A stretch of DNA of 64,000 nt, taken from contig JASEVX010000007.1 in assembly GCA_031761405.1 (NCBI GenBank), positions 30,468,859 to 30,532,858 on the forward strand. The letters run 5' to 3'. The notes under the pieces are model-generated. The model searched no databases. It had not been told where the DNA came from and saw only the letters and a list, made by a program, of their open reading frames with translations. The DNA is from Serripes groenlandicus. Lineage: Eukaryota; Mollusca; Bivalvia; Cardiida; Cardiidae. The first letter of the stretch is position 1; each line of letters starts with the position of its first letter. Made by a program: the position numbers and the translations under genes. Of this stretch, positions 10,470-21,615 are shown one piece after another.

Positions 10470-10700
10470 ATTGACCCATTACTTCACATGACTTTTCAAA
10501 TGTCATCTGCTTTAAAATCATCAGGCAAACAATTTCAACAATCCAGAAAACTGAAAGATTCATATTGATAAAGAAATGAAAATATTGCAATAAAATGTGA
10601 AATTGCTCGCTTTAAGCAATTTCACATTTTGTTGCAATGTTTTCAAAAGTCAAGTTCAATGGCAGGTGTCAAATGTCGTCTGTGCGAAACAATGGGTTAA
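10470..10700. mobile_element. Second MITE subfamily (TTACTTCACAT type)
   Basis: TTACTTCACATGACTTTTCA, GTCATCTGCTTTAAAATCATCAG, a hairpin with TTGCAATAAAATGTGAAATTGCTC and its complement, and GGGTTAA at the right. The same arrangement is found at 61960-62130 with matching interior, so it is a distinct, older subfamily. Confidence 0.65.
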
Positions 10701-10996
10701 ATGTATTGCAGTGAAATATTAAGTTTCAAATGTAAAAAGGAAAATTCTTAAAACCATTGGATGCTCCCTCAGAAAGGGCAATAACTCTTCAGTAGTAGTT
10801 TCGTTGAATAGCTGACAAATGACCCCGGACATGAAAACGAACACCAAAGCATGTTTCTAGAAACCTTCTGCAACTTACTGACAAATAGTACTGAGCCAGA
10901 TCAGTCTGTGCAGATGAGCTGGCTCTTCTGCATATTCTCTCATTGCAAATGCCAAACAGTTTGTTTTCACAGAACACCTCTCATTATACTTGCATT

Positions 10997-11222
10997 CCCT
11001 TTCCCTCATATAGACGCTTTCTGACGCCTCTGCAGCAGACAGCTTTTTGAAAACATAGTAACAAAAAAAACAAGAAATTGCACAAAACGTGCAATTTCTC
11101 CTTTTGTCACAATGTTTTCCATTTTTAGTCATAGGTTATCCATTCAATTATAGAGATTTTCCATTATTTGACAAAATATGTTCAAAGTCATCTGCTGCAG
11201 AATTGTCGTATGAGGGAAAGGG
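10997..11222 (-). mobile_element. Full-length TTAA MITE, reverse
   Basis: CCCTTTCCCTCATATAGACGC to GTATGAGGGAAAGGG-TTAA. The left flank is CATT rather than TTAA. The hairpin arm carries a small insertion (ACAAAAAAAACAAG). Confidence 0.92.
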
Positions 11223-11224
11223 TT

Positions 11225-11866
11225 AAGAGATTTTCCTTATTATTGCATATATGTTTCAAAGTTGTCTTCTGCAGATTGCTTTTATGTCCAAGTTTTGGTG
11301 ATGAGGAAAGCAAAAACTGTGATCAGACTGTTAGCTTCAGTCTTCACTGTTGACAGATAAAACATCATCCATGTCCTCCAATGGTTTGGCTATCATTCTC
11401 CATTTCATAAGTCGCAACAAATCCAATATAACGCAGAGTCAATAACGATGGAAAGACTGTTCCTCAGAGGAAAGCAAACAAATAAAGGAAATGTCCAATT
11501 GCCAGCAAGGATTACTGGTTCAACGCTCATCTCTCTCGCTTCCTCCCCCTATTTAATAAACGAAAGCAGCAATGACTTTACATGAGGCAATCACATGCAA
11601 AACCCATATTGGTTGATTTGATTTTCCCTAGAAAATTATTATTTGTAAATCTTTCTTGATCCATGTCTTAGGAGAGCATGATTAAATTTTGATCAATATA
11701 ACAGAGAAGCTTGATCGGCATTCATTTCAACAAAAACATTTAATTTCATTAGGCAGACTGACTGGAACCTGCATCCTGATGCCCTTGTAAAATAAGACTT
11801 CCACAGTACCACTCTGGTAACAGGCATTGGGGAAATAGAAACATTGTTTGGATTTGACAGGCTTTA
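11225..11866. other. No gene seen
   Basis: Starts with a short MITE scrap (GTTGTCTTCTGCAG near 11260). The rest is AT-rich sequence with no feature I can support. Confidence 0.45.
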
Positions 11867-11867
11867 A

Positions 11868-12089
11868 CCCTTTCCCTCATACGACAATTCTGCAGCAGAC
11901 GACTTTTAACATATTTTAACAAAAAGTAGAAAATCTCTATAATTTAATGGATAACCTATGACTAAAAGTGGAAAACATTGTGACAAAAGGAGAAATTGCA
12001 TGTTTTGTGCAATTTCTTCTTTTGTTACTATGTTTTCAAAAAGCCGTCTGCTGCAGAGGCGTCAGAAAGCGTCTATATGAGGGAAAGGG
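11868..12089 (+). mobile_element. Full-length 222-bp TTAA MITE
   Basis: TTAA on both sides, CCCTTTCCCTCATACGAC to TATGAGGGAAAGGG. The hairpin arms are GACAAAAGGAGAAATTGCA and TGCAATTTCTTCTTTTGTTAC. Confidence 0.95.
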
Positions 12090-12763
12090 TTAACTGTATT
12101 GACAAACTACCTTAATTATAAATTTGTATAATTGCCTGAATTCATGAAGCAGAATGATTTTTATAGCCTTCCCACCTGCAGATTGGTCAAAATGCATCTA
12201 CAACAGTCAAATGTTAAAAACATTGTGGAAAAAGTATAGTTTTGGCACAATATTTTATTTAAACTCTATTTATTATTAAACAAGAGGCCCTATGCTCTAC
12301 TGGGATGGTTCTTTGGTCATTTTCAATCCAGAACATGTATGTATGGTGAAGAACGGATAGTAAATGGAGGCTCTATTGTGTTCACAAGCTGTATTATAGC
12401 AATTTTGACAATTTCAAGGGCCATAATCCAGTCATGGATCAGAGATTAAATGGAGCCTCTATTGTCTTCACAAGCTCTATTATAGCAATTTTGACAATTT
12501 CAAGGGCCATAATCCAGTCATGGATCAGAGATTAAATGGAGCCTCTATTGTCTTCACAAGCTCTATTATAGCAATTTTGACAATTTCAAGGGCCATAATC
12601 CAGTCTTGCATGGACGGATCTGGCTGATTTGCACAAGGAACCAAGCTCTCATCAATATTTAACTACTATTTTAGTTTTGTGAAGATCAGATACTAAATAA
12701 AGCCTCTACAGATGAGGAAAAGGAACCGAGCTCTCATGGATATTTAACTACAGTGTAAGCTTG

Positions 12764-13020
12764 ATTGATTGATCGATTGATTGGGTTTTAACGCCGTTTT
12801 CAACAATTTTTCAGTCATATCACAGCGACCAGTTCAACTACTCATGCGTTTCCTGGTTTCCCCACACCAGTACACCACACAACATATCTTCCAAGCAACT
12901 AGCTGCTTTTCCACATAGACTGTTAAACAGCCCATGGGTAAAAGACGAATGAATCAGGTCACAATGACTTTTGTCAAACGTCGGAAAGAATGTTGGCCGA
13001 GCTGGGATTTGAACTCGGTA
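12764..13020 (-). mobile_element. SINE inside the tandem-core element
   Basis: A TTGATTGATTGATCGATTG tail (minus-strand 3' end), then AACGCCGTTTTCAACAATTT and TCATATCACAGCGACCAG, and at the right the head remnant GCTGGGATTTGAACTCGG. The tRNA A-box part is missing, so it is truncated or was trimmed when the array expanded. Confidence 0.8.
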
Positions 13021-13300
13021 AGATACAATCAAAACTGAAGACTTTATCGCGTTCACAAGCTCTATTATAGCAATTCTGACAATTTCAAGGGCCACAATCC
13101 AGTCTTGCATGGGCGGATCTGGCTGGTTTGCGAAAGGAACAGAGCTCTCATGGATGTTAAACGTCGGAAAGAATGTTGGCCGAGCTGGGATTTGAACTCG
13201 GTAAGATACAATCAAAACTGAAGACTTTATCACATTCACAAGCTCTATTATAGCAATTCTGACAATTTCAAGGGCCATAATCCAGTCTTGCATGGCCGGA
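12976..13300 (+). repeat. 183-bp tandem duplication joining SINE and host element
   Basis: The stretch starting AAACGTCGGAAAGAATGTTG at 12976 recurs at 13159, offset 183. Each unit contains the end of the SINE (to GAACTCGG) followed by the element core (AAGATACAATCAAAACTG...). The 151-codon minus ORF across it is an artefact of this duplication. Confidence 0.85.
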
Positions 13301-13769
13301 TTGCAAAAGGAACCAAGCTCTCATAGAAACCTAACTACTGTGTAAATTTGGTGAAGATCCAGTCATGCAAGAGCACATCTGGCTGGTTTTCGAAAGGAAT
13401 CGAGCTCTTATCAATATTTAACTACTATCTAAGTTTGGTGAAGATCAGAGATTAAATGGAGCCTCTATTGTGTTCACAAGCTCTGTTATAGCAATTTTGA
13501 CAATTTCAAGGGCCATAATCCAGTCTTGCATGGGCGGATCTGGCTGGTTTGCGAAAGGAACCGAGCTCTCATGGATATTTAACTAATGTATAAGTTTGAT
13601 TGAGATACAATCAAAACTGAAGACTGTATCGCATTCACAGGCAATTGTTTATGGACGCACAGACGACGGCCACCACACCACGCGGCATAAGCTCTTCTAA
13701 AGGCCAGTAGAGCTAAAAATCAAACTTTCATTTCTAGCGATTTCTATTTTTTTTTTTTGGCCAGCAGCA

Positions 13770-13960
13770 GATTTTCTATTTGTTTGTTAGGGTTAACCGT
13801 TCAACAAAAATGATATGTTTTAAGTTATTGTGTCTTCTAGTAAATTGGAAAATCTATATAAATGATCGTATAATTAAAGAATAGATTTGAAAACACTGTT
13901 GCCAAAGTTGTCTGCTGGAGATGCACCAAAATGCGTCTGCATGTCTTAAAGAGTTTTTTG
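13770..13960. mobile_element. Degenerate MITE
   Basis: Left end altered; right side has CAAAGTTGTCTGCTGGAGATG, ATGCGTCTGCATG and AAGAGTT. From 13961 to 14397 I see nothing further. Confidence 0.4.
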
Positions 13961-14398
13961 TATTTATTTCAAGAAGCTGGCAACTAAACCAATCTCTCCT
14001 TTATTTATCTAAAATATAAAAGCATTCAATGTTCTGATAAGAAATACGGTTTCTTAAAAGTTATTCTTCAAGATGTCAAACTTATGTGAAAGAAAAATGA
14101 ATAAGTACTTCAGGTCTACATGGGGGCACTGTAAAGAAATATGTATCAATGTGAGTAAAAGTTATTTTCGATGATTTCCGATTTTCATGAATAATTCTGG
14201 CATATTAGATCTCATTTTGCATACTTATTTGTATAGTTTATGACCAGTAGCCAGACAGAGACAATGATGAAGCCTGTATCTTTATCGTTAACCAATTATT
14301 CAAATTCACCAAAGAATACAACAAAAGTGCCTCTGAGACTAGTTGTGTGACTAGATCTCATAACAGGCCATGATTTATGACAACTGTGTATCTATTAA

Positions 14399-14568
14399 CC
14401 CTTTCCCTCATAAGACAATTCTGCAGCAGACGACTTTGAACGTATTTTGTCAAAACATAGAAAATCTCCATAATTGAATGGATAACCTATGACTAAAAGT
14501 GGAAAACATTGTTTTCAAAAAGCTGTCTGCTGCAGAAGCGTCAGAAAGCGTCTATATGAGGGAAAGGG
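14399..14568 (+). mobile_element. MITE lacking its central hairpin
   Basis: TTAA-CCCTTTCCCTCATAAGAC to TATGAGGGAAAGGG-TTAA. It is otherwise near consensus, but the sequence jumps from AAAAGTGGAAAACATT to GTTTTCAAAAAGC, removing the whole central hairpin (about 52 bp). Length 170 bp. Confidence 0.93.
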
Positions 14569-14572
14569 TTAA

Positions 14573-14686
14573 CACTTTCCAACATACTATACAACTGCAG
14601 AAAGACGACTTTGAAAACATCTTGGCAAAAACACGGATAATCTCTGCAGCAGAGGCGTCAGAAAGTGTCTACATGTGGTAAAGTGT
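14573..14686 (+). mobile_element. Short diverged MITE sharing TTAA with neighbour
   Basis: Begins CACTTTCCAACATAC right after the TTAA that ends the previous copy. Has CTGCAGAAAGACGACTTTG and CTGCAGCAGAGGCGTCAG and ends GTGGTAAAGTG-TTAT. Interior largely deleted. Confidence 0.75.
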
Positions 14687-15099
14687 TATACCCTTTCCCT
14701 GACTGCATGGTGGTCCTTATCCAATAGGATGATCACAGGACTGCCCATGTTCAGAATGTCTTGGTGAACAATAAATGTTACATCTCTCAAAAAATTGGAA
14801 ATACAATTTTAGATATGAAAAACATCAAAACACCTCTGTTGTAGCAGGACTAAATTATGAAAATATTGTGGAAAGGAAGATATATTGCACGCTTTCGGAA
14901 GATTTTTCTTCAGGTGTTTTCAGGAGCTTTCAACCAAGTTTCAGTCATATCACTGCACTACCTAGGTACCGGTAACCTAGGAGCATTGCTGGTTAGTTTT
15001 ACTCAAGACCTCAGTGCACCAGGCACAAATACTGCATCCCCTGTAACCAGGCTGAGTGTCAAGAAAGGGGAAACAACTTCCATTTTTTAATCTCATGTA

Positions 15100-15229
15100 G
15101 AAGTGACCTCTGCAGTAGATGACTTTTTACCACAATGTTTTCAACTCTATTCAATAATGTTTTGAAAATATATATATATTTGTTGTCCAAAGTTGGCTGC
15201 TACTGATTTGCTGTATGTGGGAAAGTGTT
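15100..15229. mobile_element. Degenerate MITE right half
   Basis: GCAGTAGATGACTTTTTACCAC, GTTTTCAACTCTATTCAATAA and a GTATGTGGGAAAGTGTTAA end that abuts the next copy. Confidence 0.5.
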
Positions 15230-15233
15230 AAAA

Positions 15234-15656
15234 CCCTTTCCCTCATACAACAATTCTGCAGCAGACGACTTTGAACGTATTTTGTCAAAACATAGAAAAT
15301 CTCCATAATTGAATGGATAACCTATGACAAAAAGTGGAAAACATTGTGGCAAAAGGAGAAATTGCACGTTTTGTGCAATTTCTTCTTTTGTCACTATGTT
15401 TTCAAAAAGCCGTCTGCTGCAGAGGCGTCAGAAAGCGTCTATATGAGGGAAANNNNNNNNNNNNNNNNNNNNNNNNNNNNNNNNNNNNNNNNNNNNNNNN
15501 NNNNNNNNNNNNNNNNNNNNNNNNNNNNNNNNNNNNNNNNNNNNNNNNNNNNNNNNNNNNNNNNNNNNNNNNNNNNNNNNNNNNNNNNNNNNNNNNNNNN
15601 NNNNNNNNNNNNNNNNNNNNNNNNNNNNNNNNNNNNNNNNNNNNNNNNNNNNAGGG
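15234..15656 (+). mobile_element. Full-length MITE containing the assembly gap
   Basis: CCCTTTCCCTCATACAAC to TATGAGGGAAA, then 200 N, then AGGG-TTAA. Bases outside the gap total 223, one more than the 222-bp consensus, with the excess explained by one duplicated A at the gap edges. Confidence 0.85.
15453..15652. other. Assembly gap, 200 N
   Basis: Exactly 200 N, a placeholder size, placed inside the GGGAAAGGG terminal repeat of a MITE. ORFs reported across it are meaningless. From 15657 to 16090 no feature is evident. Confidence 0.99.
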
Positions 15657-16094
15657 TTAATGTGTTCAGTAAGACATTGCACAAGGATCAAACCCTAAAA
15701 TCTCACTCTGAAGGCCAGCACTCTAACCTTTGCTTCGAGGCAAGAATCTGAACAGAAAAGAACCTTATCATTCTGTATCGAAAATTCTCATATTCGTGAC
15801 AGCCAGTTTTTTCTGCGATCCAACTTGGATAATATTCAGACCTCTAGGCACCATTTCTCTGCCTTATAGATCTATTTACTGTTACATATGTCTGTCTAAT
15901 ATTATTTATTTCTTTTGTATTTAGTTGTTGCCTCACACGATTTGAATGTAGGACAATGTAGGACGCTTTATTTCATGTAAATTGTTTACAAAATACGATA
16001 TTATCAGAAAAGAGTTGTTGGTCTACTTTGAAACATTTGAGGTAAAATTGTATAGTTTTAAAATGTTAAAGAAAAATGTGACAGCAGGCCTTAT

Positions 16095-16300
16095 CCCTTT
16101 CCCTCATACGACAATTCTGCAGCAGACGACTTTGAACATATTTTGTCAAAAAATAGAATATCTCTATAATTGAATGGATTGACTAAAAGTGGAAAACATT
16201 GTGTCATTGTTTTGAGCAATTTCTTCTTTTGTCACTCATAATGTTTTCAAAAAGCTGTCTGCTGCAGAGGCGCCAGAAAGCGTCTATATGAGGGAAAGGG
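16095..16300 (+). mobile_element. TTAA MITE, slightly shortened
   Basis: CCCTTTCCCTCATACGAC to TATGAGGGAAAGGG-TTAA. The left hairpin arm is partly deleted (GAAAACATTGTGTCATTGTTTTGAGCAATTT), so the hairpin can no longer form fully. Confidence 0.92.
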
Positions 16301-16343
16301 TTAAACATAAAGCAATGCAGCAAACCTATTATTAATATATTAA

Positions 16344-16561
16344 CCCTTTCCCAAATACAGACACTTTCTGATGCCTCTACAGCAGACAACTTTTGAAAAC
16401 AGTGTGGCAAAAGAAGAAATGGCTCATAGTGAGCAATTCCTCCTTTTGTAACAATGTTTTTGACTCTTATTTAAAACTAAACTATTATATAAAGTGTTTC
16501 AATGTTTTTTGCAGATGATTTCAAAGTTGTCTGCTGCTGATTTGTTGTATGTGGGAAAGAG
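16344..16561 (-). mobile_element. MITE, CACATA-type subfamily, reverse
   Basis: TTAA-CCCTTTCCCAAATACAGAC to GTATGTGGGAAAGAG-TTAA. Hairpin GAAATGGCTCATAGTGAGCAATTC. An intact but diverged copy. Confidence 0.88.
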
Positions 16562-16887
16562 TTAACTCAATACATGCCTACAGTGGAAGTTCTGGTGAGA
16601 TTGTATGTGTGTGTGTGTGCATATGAACTGGTTCACCAGAGTCTTCACTGTTTGAAGAAGCAATGAGACTGCATATCAAGCATCTCCAAGGTAACATGAG
16701 TAGTTATGGGAGTTGATCAAGATACAGGTTTTTTTTTTAAATGAGTCAAACTCGTTCCCCATGATGTTGGGTGATATGACATAATTACTTTAACATGTTT
16801 ACCCAGAACTTAACAATGAGGTTATTCTAATGCCATTAAACCTTTAAGCTTGCATAGCCACAGATAAGAAGGGGAAATGGACTTTAA

Positions 16888-17100
16888 CCCTTTCCCTCAT
16901 CTGTAGAAGACAAATTTGAAATCATATAGGCATAACATTTTTAAAAAATACTCAGCATATACAAGCATATACCTCTGATGAAATAATTCAACTTTTATAT
17001 ACTGTTTTATGTCATAATTATTCTCCTTTTGCCACAATGTTTTCAAAAGTCTGTGACTGATGCAGATATGTCAAAGTACACCTGTATGTGGGAATGGGGA
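16888..17100. mobile_element. Diverged MITE
   Basis: TTAA-CCCTTTCCCTCATCTGTAG to GTATGTGGGAATGGGGA-TTAA. The interior is poorly conserved and the hairpin is lost. Confidence 0.75.
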
Positions 17101-17180
17101 TTAAAGTAGAAAGTTCATGAATAGCATCATTATATGTGTGAGTCAAGAACCATGGAATCCCTCACAGATACAGCTGTTAA

Positions 17181-17415
17181 CCTTTTCCCACATTCTGATG
17201 CATTTTAATACTTTTGCAGAAGCCAAAGTTTACCACAAGGTTACATCAACTCTATTCAATTACGAGTAATTTCTTTTTGTGCCTCAATGTTTTGAATTAT
17301 ATACCTTCTGCTTCAGATGCCGCAAAAGGCTTTTCAACAATTTGTTCCATGTTTTTTATTATTCATTAATGTTTTCAAAGTCATCTGCTGCAGCTTTGTT
17401 TGATTTGAGAAAGGA
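17181..17415. mobile_element. Diverged MITE
   Basis: TTAA-CCTTTTCCCACATTCTGATG to GTCATCTGCTGCAGCTTTG and GAGAAAGGA-TTAA. TTAA is kept on both sides. Confidence 0.65.
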
Positions 17416-17454
17416 TTAAGATATAATCTGTTCACGAACTGTCTGTGCATTTTG

Positions 17455-17650
17455 TTTGTTTGTTTTATGGGGGTTTTACACAGTTTTCAACATTATTTCA
17501 GTTTTATCATGGTGGAAGTTCACATAATCTAAATCATGATCCCTGGGTAAACAAACCAGTATTAGGCTAGGAAAATTGTGCCTTGCCGAAGGGCACCTTG
17601 AACGTCGTGACGTGACTGGGGATCAAACCTTGAATGCCCGGTCTCAAATG
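17455..17650 (-). mobile_element. Diverged SINE
   Basis: A (GTTT)n tail, GGGGTTTTACACAGTTTTCAACATTATTTCAG (degenerate core domain), ATGATCCCTGGGTAAACAAACCAG, and a reverse B-box-like GGGGATCAAACC. It pairs best with the SINE at 52185, a second subfamily. CTGTGC occurs on both sides as a possible short duplication. Confidence 0.65.
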
Positions 17651-17799
17651 CCAACCAAGGTGGATTCCTCTGTGCGTTATTGATCTTAGCACGTGTACAA
17701 CCAGTGAAATCAGAATATCAAGGGATGAAGATAACAGAGCTTGTCTACCGAATTATCTGAATTCCTCAAAACTTTGGTTACAATGAGTAGCATCCTTAT

Positions 17800-18127
17800 C
17801 TCCCCACCCTTTAAAGCTTTTTATTCTGAGGCCTCTCTGCAGCAGCGACTTTTGAAAAAATGTCAGCAAAAGTTACTTCTTTTCCCACTTTGCTTTCAAC
17901 TTTCGTTTGATAGAACGTTCTATTATAATTCAAAGAGAGTTACCCTATGATTTACTAATTTTTTAGTGTGTGGGAAAGATTTAAAGGTTTCCCACCTGCA
18001 CACGCATTTTTATGGATCATCAGTAGACAACTTTTGAAAACATGACAAAAGAACAAGTAAAAACCAACTCTGCAAGATACACTTTGCTTAAGTTACACAA
18101 GCCATTTCTTTCTTGGTGGGAAAGGGT
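17800..18127. mobile_element. Two degenerate MITEs sharing a junction
   Basis: One ends GTGTGGGAAAGATTTAAAGG (about 17985). The next begins GTTTCCCACCTGCACACGC and ends GGTGGGAAAGGGTC at 18127. From 18130 to 18689 I see no feature. Confidence 0.5.
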
Positions 18128-18689
18128 CAAACAATATTTGCTTATCAAGATCAGCCATTCAAGCAGTCTCATTTCATTAATGCTGAGCAATAACTACTGT
18201 ATAAATTAAGTCCATGAACTCTCAATGGACGTTTGATTTTGGAACTAGGTAGAACATAAGGATAAGCTCAAGAGTAAAAAAAAATATCCGCCAAGAAAGA
18301 ACTCTTCTTTTTCTTATCTAGTGCTCTGATCATCATTTTCAACCTTCATTGTGTGTGTGAGGTACTGATAAGCCCAGCAGGTTTTGGATGATATCTTTAT
18401 GCAAAGACATTAAAACTGACCAGATGGCATGAACCACAGTCATGGGGAAGCTGCAGACTGAAATCAGTCCCTCAGTTAAAGTGTTCCCAATCTAACCAAG
18501 CAAAGCTCGAGATAGGGGGCCAGAATTTTGCTTTTTCTAAAAAGAATTTTCATTCAAACCTTATGTTAAGATTACTCAAAAACAGAAAATCTCATTAAGA
18601 TTATTCTTTCAAGAACAAAAGATGTGAGCTAATATGTCAGTAAATGAAATCTTGACAGACAGACTTACAGGTGGGAATTTAGACATAAA

Positions 18690-19060
18690 GGCTCTGTCAC
18701 ACACTACTGATGTACCTCGCCGGGACTAAACCGGAGCATACAATTAACAACGGCGAGAAAATCGGCAGAGCTCTGTCGGGAAAGCACTTGAAAAATCACA
18801 ATTGGCTGTAGCAATACCGATGTAGTGCTATATCACATCGCTAAGAACAGTAGTACATTGTTAGTACATCGGCAGGACTTTGGTATCACATATGTACAAT
18901 TACAGTACACATTGATGTCACCGGAGAGCCGCCGATCTATTACAGGGCGCTACCGACATTAACGAGGCCATACCAGAGTACTGCCATCGTAGTTCCGTTG
19001 CTCGCCAATGTCCTGACGATGTACTACCGTTCTTAGCGATGTGATACCGTTGCGCTGTCG
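18690..19060. repeat. GC-richer palindromic element
   Basis: Starts GGCTCTGTCACACACTACTG. The arm at 18831-18862 (TATCACATCGCTAAGAACAG...) is matched in reverse at 19015-19047 (...TTCTTAGCGATGTGATA). The composition is clearly richer in CG dinucleotides than the surroundings. It is probably a non-autonomous DNA transposon of unknown family; the ends are not certain. Confidence 0.55.
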
Positions 19061-19817
19061 AACCAGTACCAATCCCCGATAATTACTAAATTTGCGATAA
19101 TCACTAAATTTGTGCTCCGGTATAGCTTGGGCGAGCCAAATCGGCTAGGTGTTACAGGCCGTTTAGGATGGATGGACAGACAGATGATGGATAAGTGATC
19201 CCTTAATAATACATATCTCCCTGCCGAGTCGGGTGACACAATATGAGACATAAAATTATACTATGACATCGCCTGCTTCTACAGATGCATTAAAATGAAT
19301 CTATAAGTGGAAAAGGATTGAAGGTTTACATGTGAATTGAGTATTTATCATGATAAAACACAATGCATAATAGACCGGAATCAGTCCCCGATGGTATAGT
19401 ATTATCACAATATCCGCTAGTGTTGGGCCGATGACAGTACATATTGTCAACATTCGGGTAAATACTGTTAACCTTGGCTTCTCCTTTTTTTCCTCATGTT
19501 GAAAATAATGTACTGTCACACTGGAAGCTATGCAATATTTATTTTATTATACAGAACAAAATAACAAGTTTATTCAATTTATTCTGTACCTTTGTAGGGT
19601 GGTAAACATGGGTAGATCTACAACAATGTAACACACACATATGAATATACCGGTTAACAGTATACTGGAAATATCCACATTGAATAACTTCAATCTCTCT
19701 TTCAGGCTCAGAAGGTTGTCTTAATTTTTTGTAGATTTTACAAACAAATAATGTTACATAGTGTATGTATCTCTTAAAAATTTTAATTCATGGAAGGTTT
19801 CCAGTCTAAATACATAC

Positions 19818-19869
19818 CTGTGCACAAAAGGATCAGTGAATTTTTCTAGCCTGCTAGCCTGTGATTGCA
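19818..19869 (-). CDS. Candidate internal exon
   Basis: On the minus strand, 52 nt lie between an acceptor-like pyrimidine tract ending ACAAG and a donor CAG|GTATGT. They are open in the frame reading QSQASRLEKFTDPFVH. It lies outside recognised repeats. No family is recognised, and a stretch this short can be open by chance. Apart from it, 19061-19960 shows nothing. Confidence 0.2.
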
Positions 19870-19964
19870 CTTGTAATGACAATAAACAAATTGGATAAAA
19901 AAATCAGGTGCCATTAGATGAACCACATCACAAGAAAGTTGACCTTCAAAGGTTTTAAAATTAA

Positions 19965-20185
19965 CCCTTGCCCACATACAAACGCTTTCTGAAGCCTCTG
20001 AAGCAGAAAACTTTTTGAAAACATTGAGGCAAAAAAAGAAATTGCTCATGATGAGCAATTTCTCTTTTTGCCACAATGTTTTCAACTAAATTTAATACTT
20101 AAACTCTCATTTATAGAATTTTTTCACATTTTCACTAATATATTTCAAAATCGTCTGCTGCAGATATGTTGTATGTGGGAAAGGG
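19965..20185 (-). mobile_element. MITE, near full length
   Basis: TTAA-CCCTTGCCCACATACAAACGC to GTATGTGGGAAAGGG-TTAA. Strong hairpin GCTCATGATGAGC inside AAAGAAATT...AATTTCTCTTT. Confidence 0.9.
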
Positions 20186-20189
20186 TTAA

Positions 20190-20380
20190 GCCTTTAAAAT
20201 ATTTGCGCAGACATATTTGGAGTCTTTGCAGCAGATGATTTTGAAAACAGTGGCAATAGGAGAACTTGTATATATAAAATCTATTCAATAATTATTCTAT
20301 TCAATCATAGAAATATTCCATATTTTTGTCAAAATGATTTCAAAATAGGCTGCTGCAGATTTGTTGTATGTGGGAAAGGA
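20190..20380. mobile_element. Degenerate MITE following the previous copy
   Basis: CCTTTAAAATATTTGCGCAG, TTTGCAGCAGATGATTTTG, GGCTGCTGCAG and GTATGTGGGAAAGGAC. It starts directly after the TTAA of its neighbour. From 20400 to 20830 no feature is seen. Confidence 0.55.
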
Positions 20381-20830
20381 CTAATGGTAATTACTACAAA
20401 GTTGGATTTTTTCCCATCAAAACCGGTCTCTAAGAGGCTTTCAGGAAGACAAACAAGCCAGAACCAGATCAGACTGCACAAGAGGCACAGACTAATCTAT
20501 CTTTGCTGGACTTTTTTGAATTTCGAGGGGATATATTTTTTCATGATGCGGCTTAGATAATTATCTTGTGTTTACAGACTGCACCAGCTACATTAAACAA
20601 AATGCAAATTTATTTTGAATGGGTTTGCTTTTCCTCCTATTTTCCAAACATCTTTTGACATCCAGTCGAGATTTGTTTCAAATCTTATCCTTGAAACAGA
20701 TTACTTGTGATGCCATTAGCTGCTAAAAAGTAGAAAAACTTTTGAAAATTAAAAAATAGCCAGATTAAAAACATTGTTTGAAAAGGATATTGTTCAAAAT
20801 AAGCCAATTATCCTTTTGCCACTCTGTATA

Positions 20831-21290
20831 AAACAAGTTAATGTCATATTGCAAGTAATACAAAAGTCCCCTACCAATAATTGTGTGAAGTTATATCAAA
20901 ATCCATTCAAGCATGTGTGACCTTGACATTTGACAAACATGCCTGGGTCTTGTGCACGACACACCACCTCACCATGGTGAACATGTGTGCCCAGTAACTT
21001 CAGAATCCTATGATGCATGGTTGAGATGCCGCCGGGGCCGTACAAGGTAGTCCTATTGAACAGTACTCATTTTGACCTTTGAGTGTGACTTTGACCTTTA
21101 AGGTACAAGCCACCTCATCATGGTGAACATGTGTGTCCAGTAACCTAAGAATCCTAAGATGCATGGTTGAGATGCGGGCCTGACAAGGTAGTCCTATCAA
21201 ATGGTACTCATTTTGACCTTTGACCTCTAAGTGTAACCTTGACCTTTGAGGTACAGGCCTTCTTCTTGTGCGTGACATGCTGCCTCATCC
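20831..21290 (+). mobile_element. AAACAAGT-type element with 145-bp tandem core
   Basis: Begins AAACAAGTTAATG...AAAAGTCCCCTACC, matching the start of the element at 58153. A core unit (AATCCTATGATGCATGGTTG) recurs at an offset of 145 (21003 and 21148), with CTCATTTTGACCTTTGA blocks. The right end is truncated. Confidence 0.65.
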
Positions 21291-21615
21291 AAGATTATAA
21301 TTGTAATATAGAAAAGATATTCATATAGAGAGTTGAAAATGCTTGTTATAAGCAAATGTGAAAGGATAACAATGCAAGTGAACATCAAGTACCAATATAC
21401 AACAAAGATTTAGATAAGAACACATCAAGTTGTCAGATTGCTTCTTAAAATAGGATCCAAGGCTTCAAGATTATTCTATAATCAACTGTTAAAATCAATG
21501 TTATTTGATTTCCAGAAATGGCACACATTGAACGACCTTGATACATCAACAGTGCTCTAGATAAGGGGCATTTCATGTTCTAAAATCCTTATATGACATT
21601 CAAACCCTATGTTGC

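Larger units (their letters stand above)
12288..13719 (+). mobile_element. AACAAGAG...GAGCTAAAAA element with internal SINE
   Basis: Starts AACAAGAGGCCCTATGCTC and ends ACGGCCACCACACCACGCGGC...AGGCCAGTAGAGCTAAAAA. The core has repeated blocks with CTATTATAGCAATTTTGAC and AATTTCAAGGGCCATAATCC. A SINE interrupts it at 12764-13020. The copy at 49910-50321 is a short version of the same family with one core unit. Confidence 0.8.

Noticed and set aside
12838..13293. 151-codon minus-strand ORF with an internal repeated sequence
   Set aside because: It is produced by the 183-bp duplication of SINE plus repeat core; no independent protein signal.
15334..15751. Open frames of 81-135 codons across 15334-15751
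   Set aside because: They are open only because of the 200 N gap.
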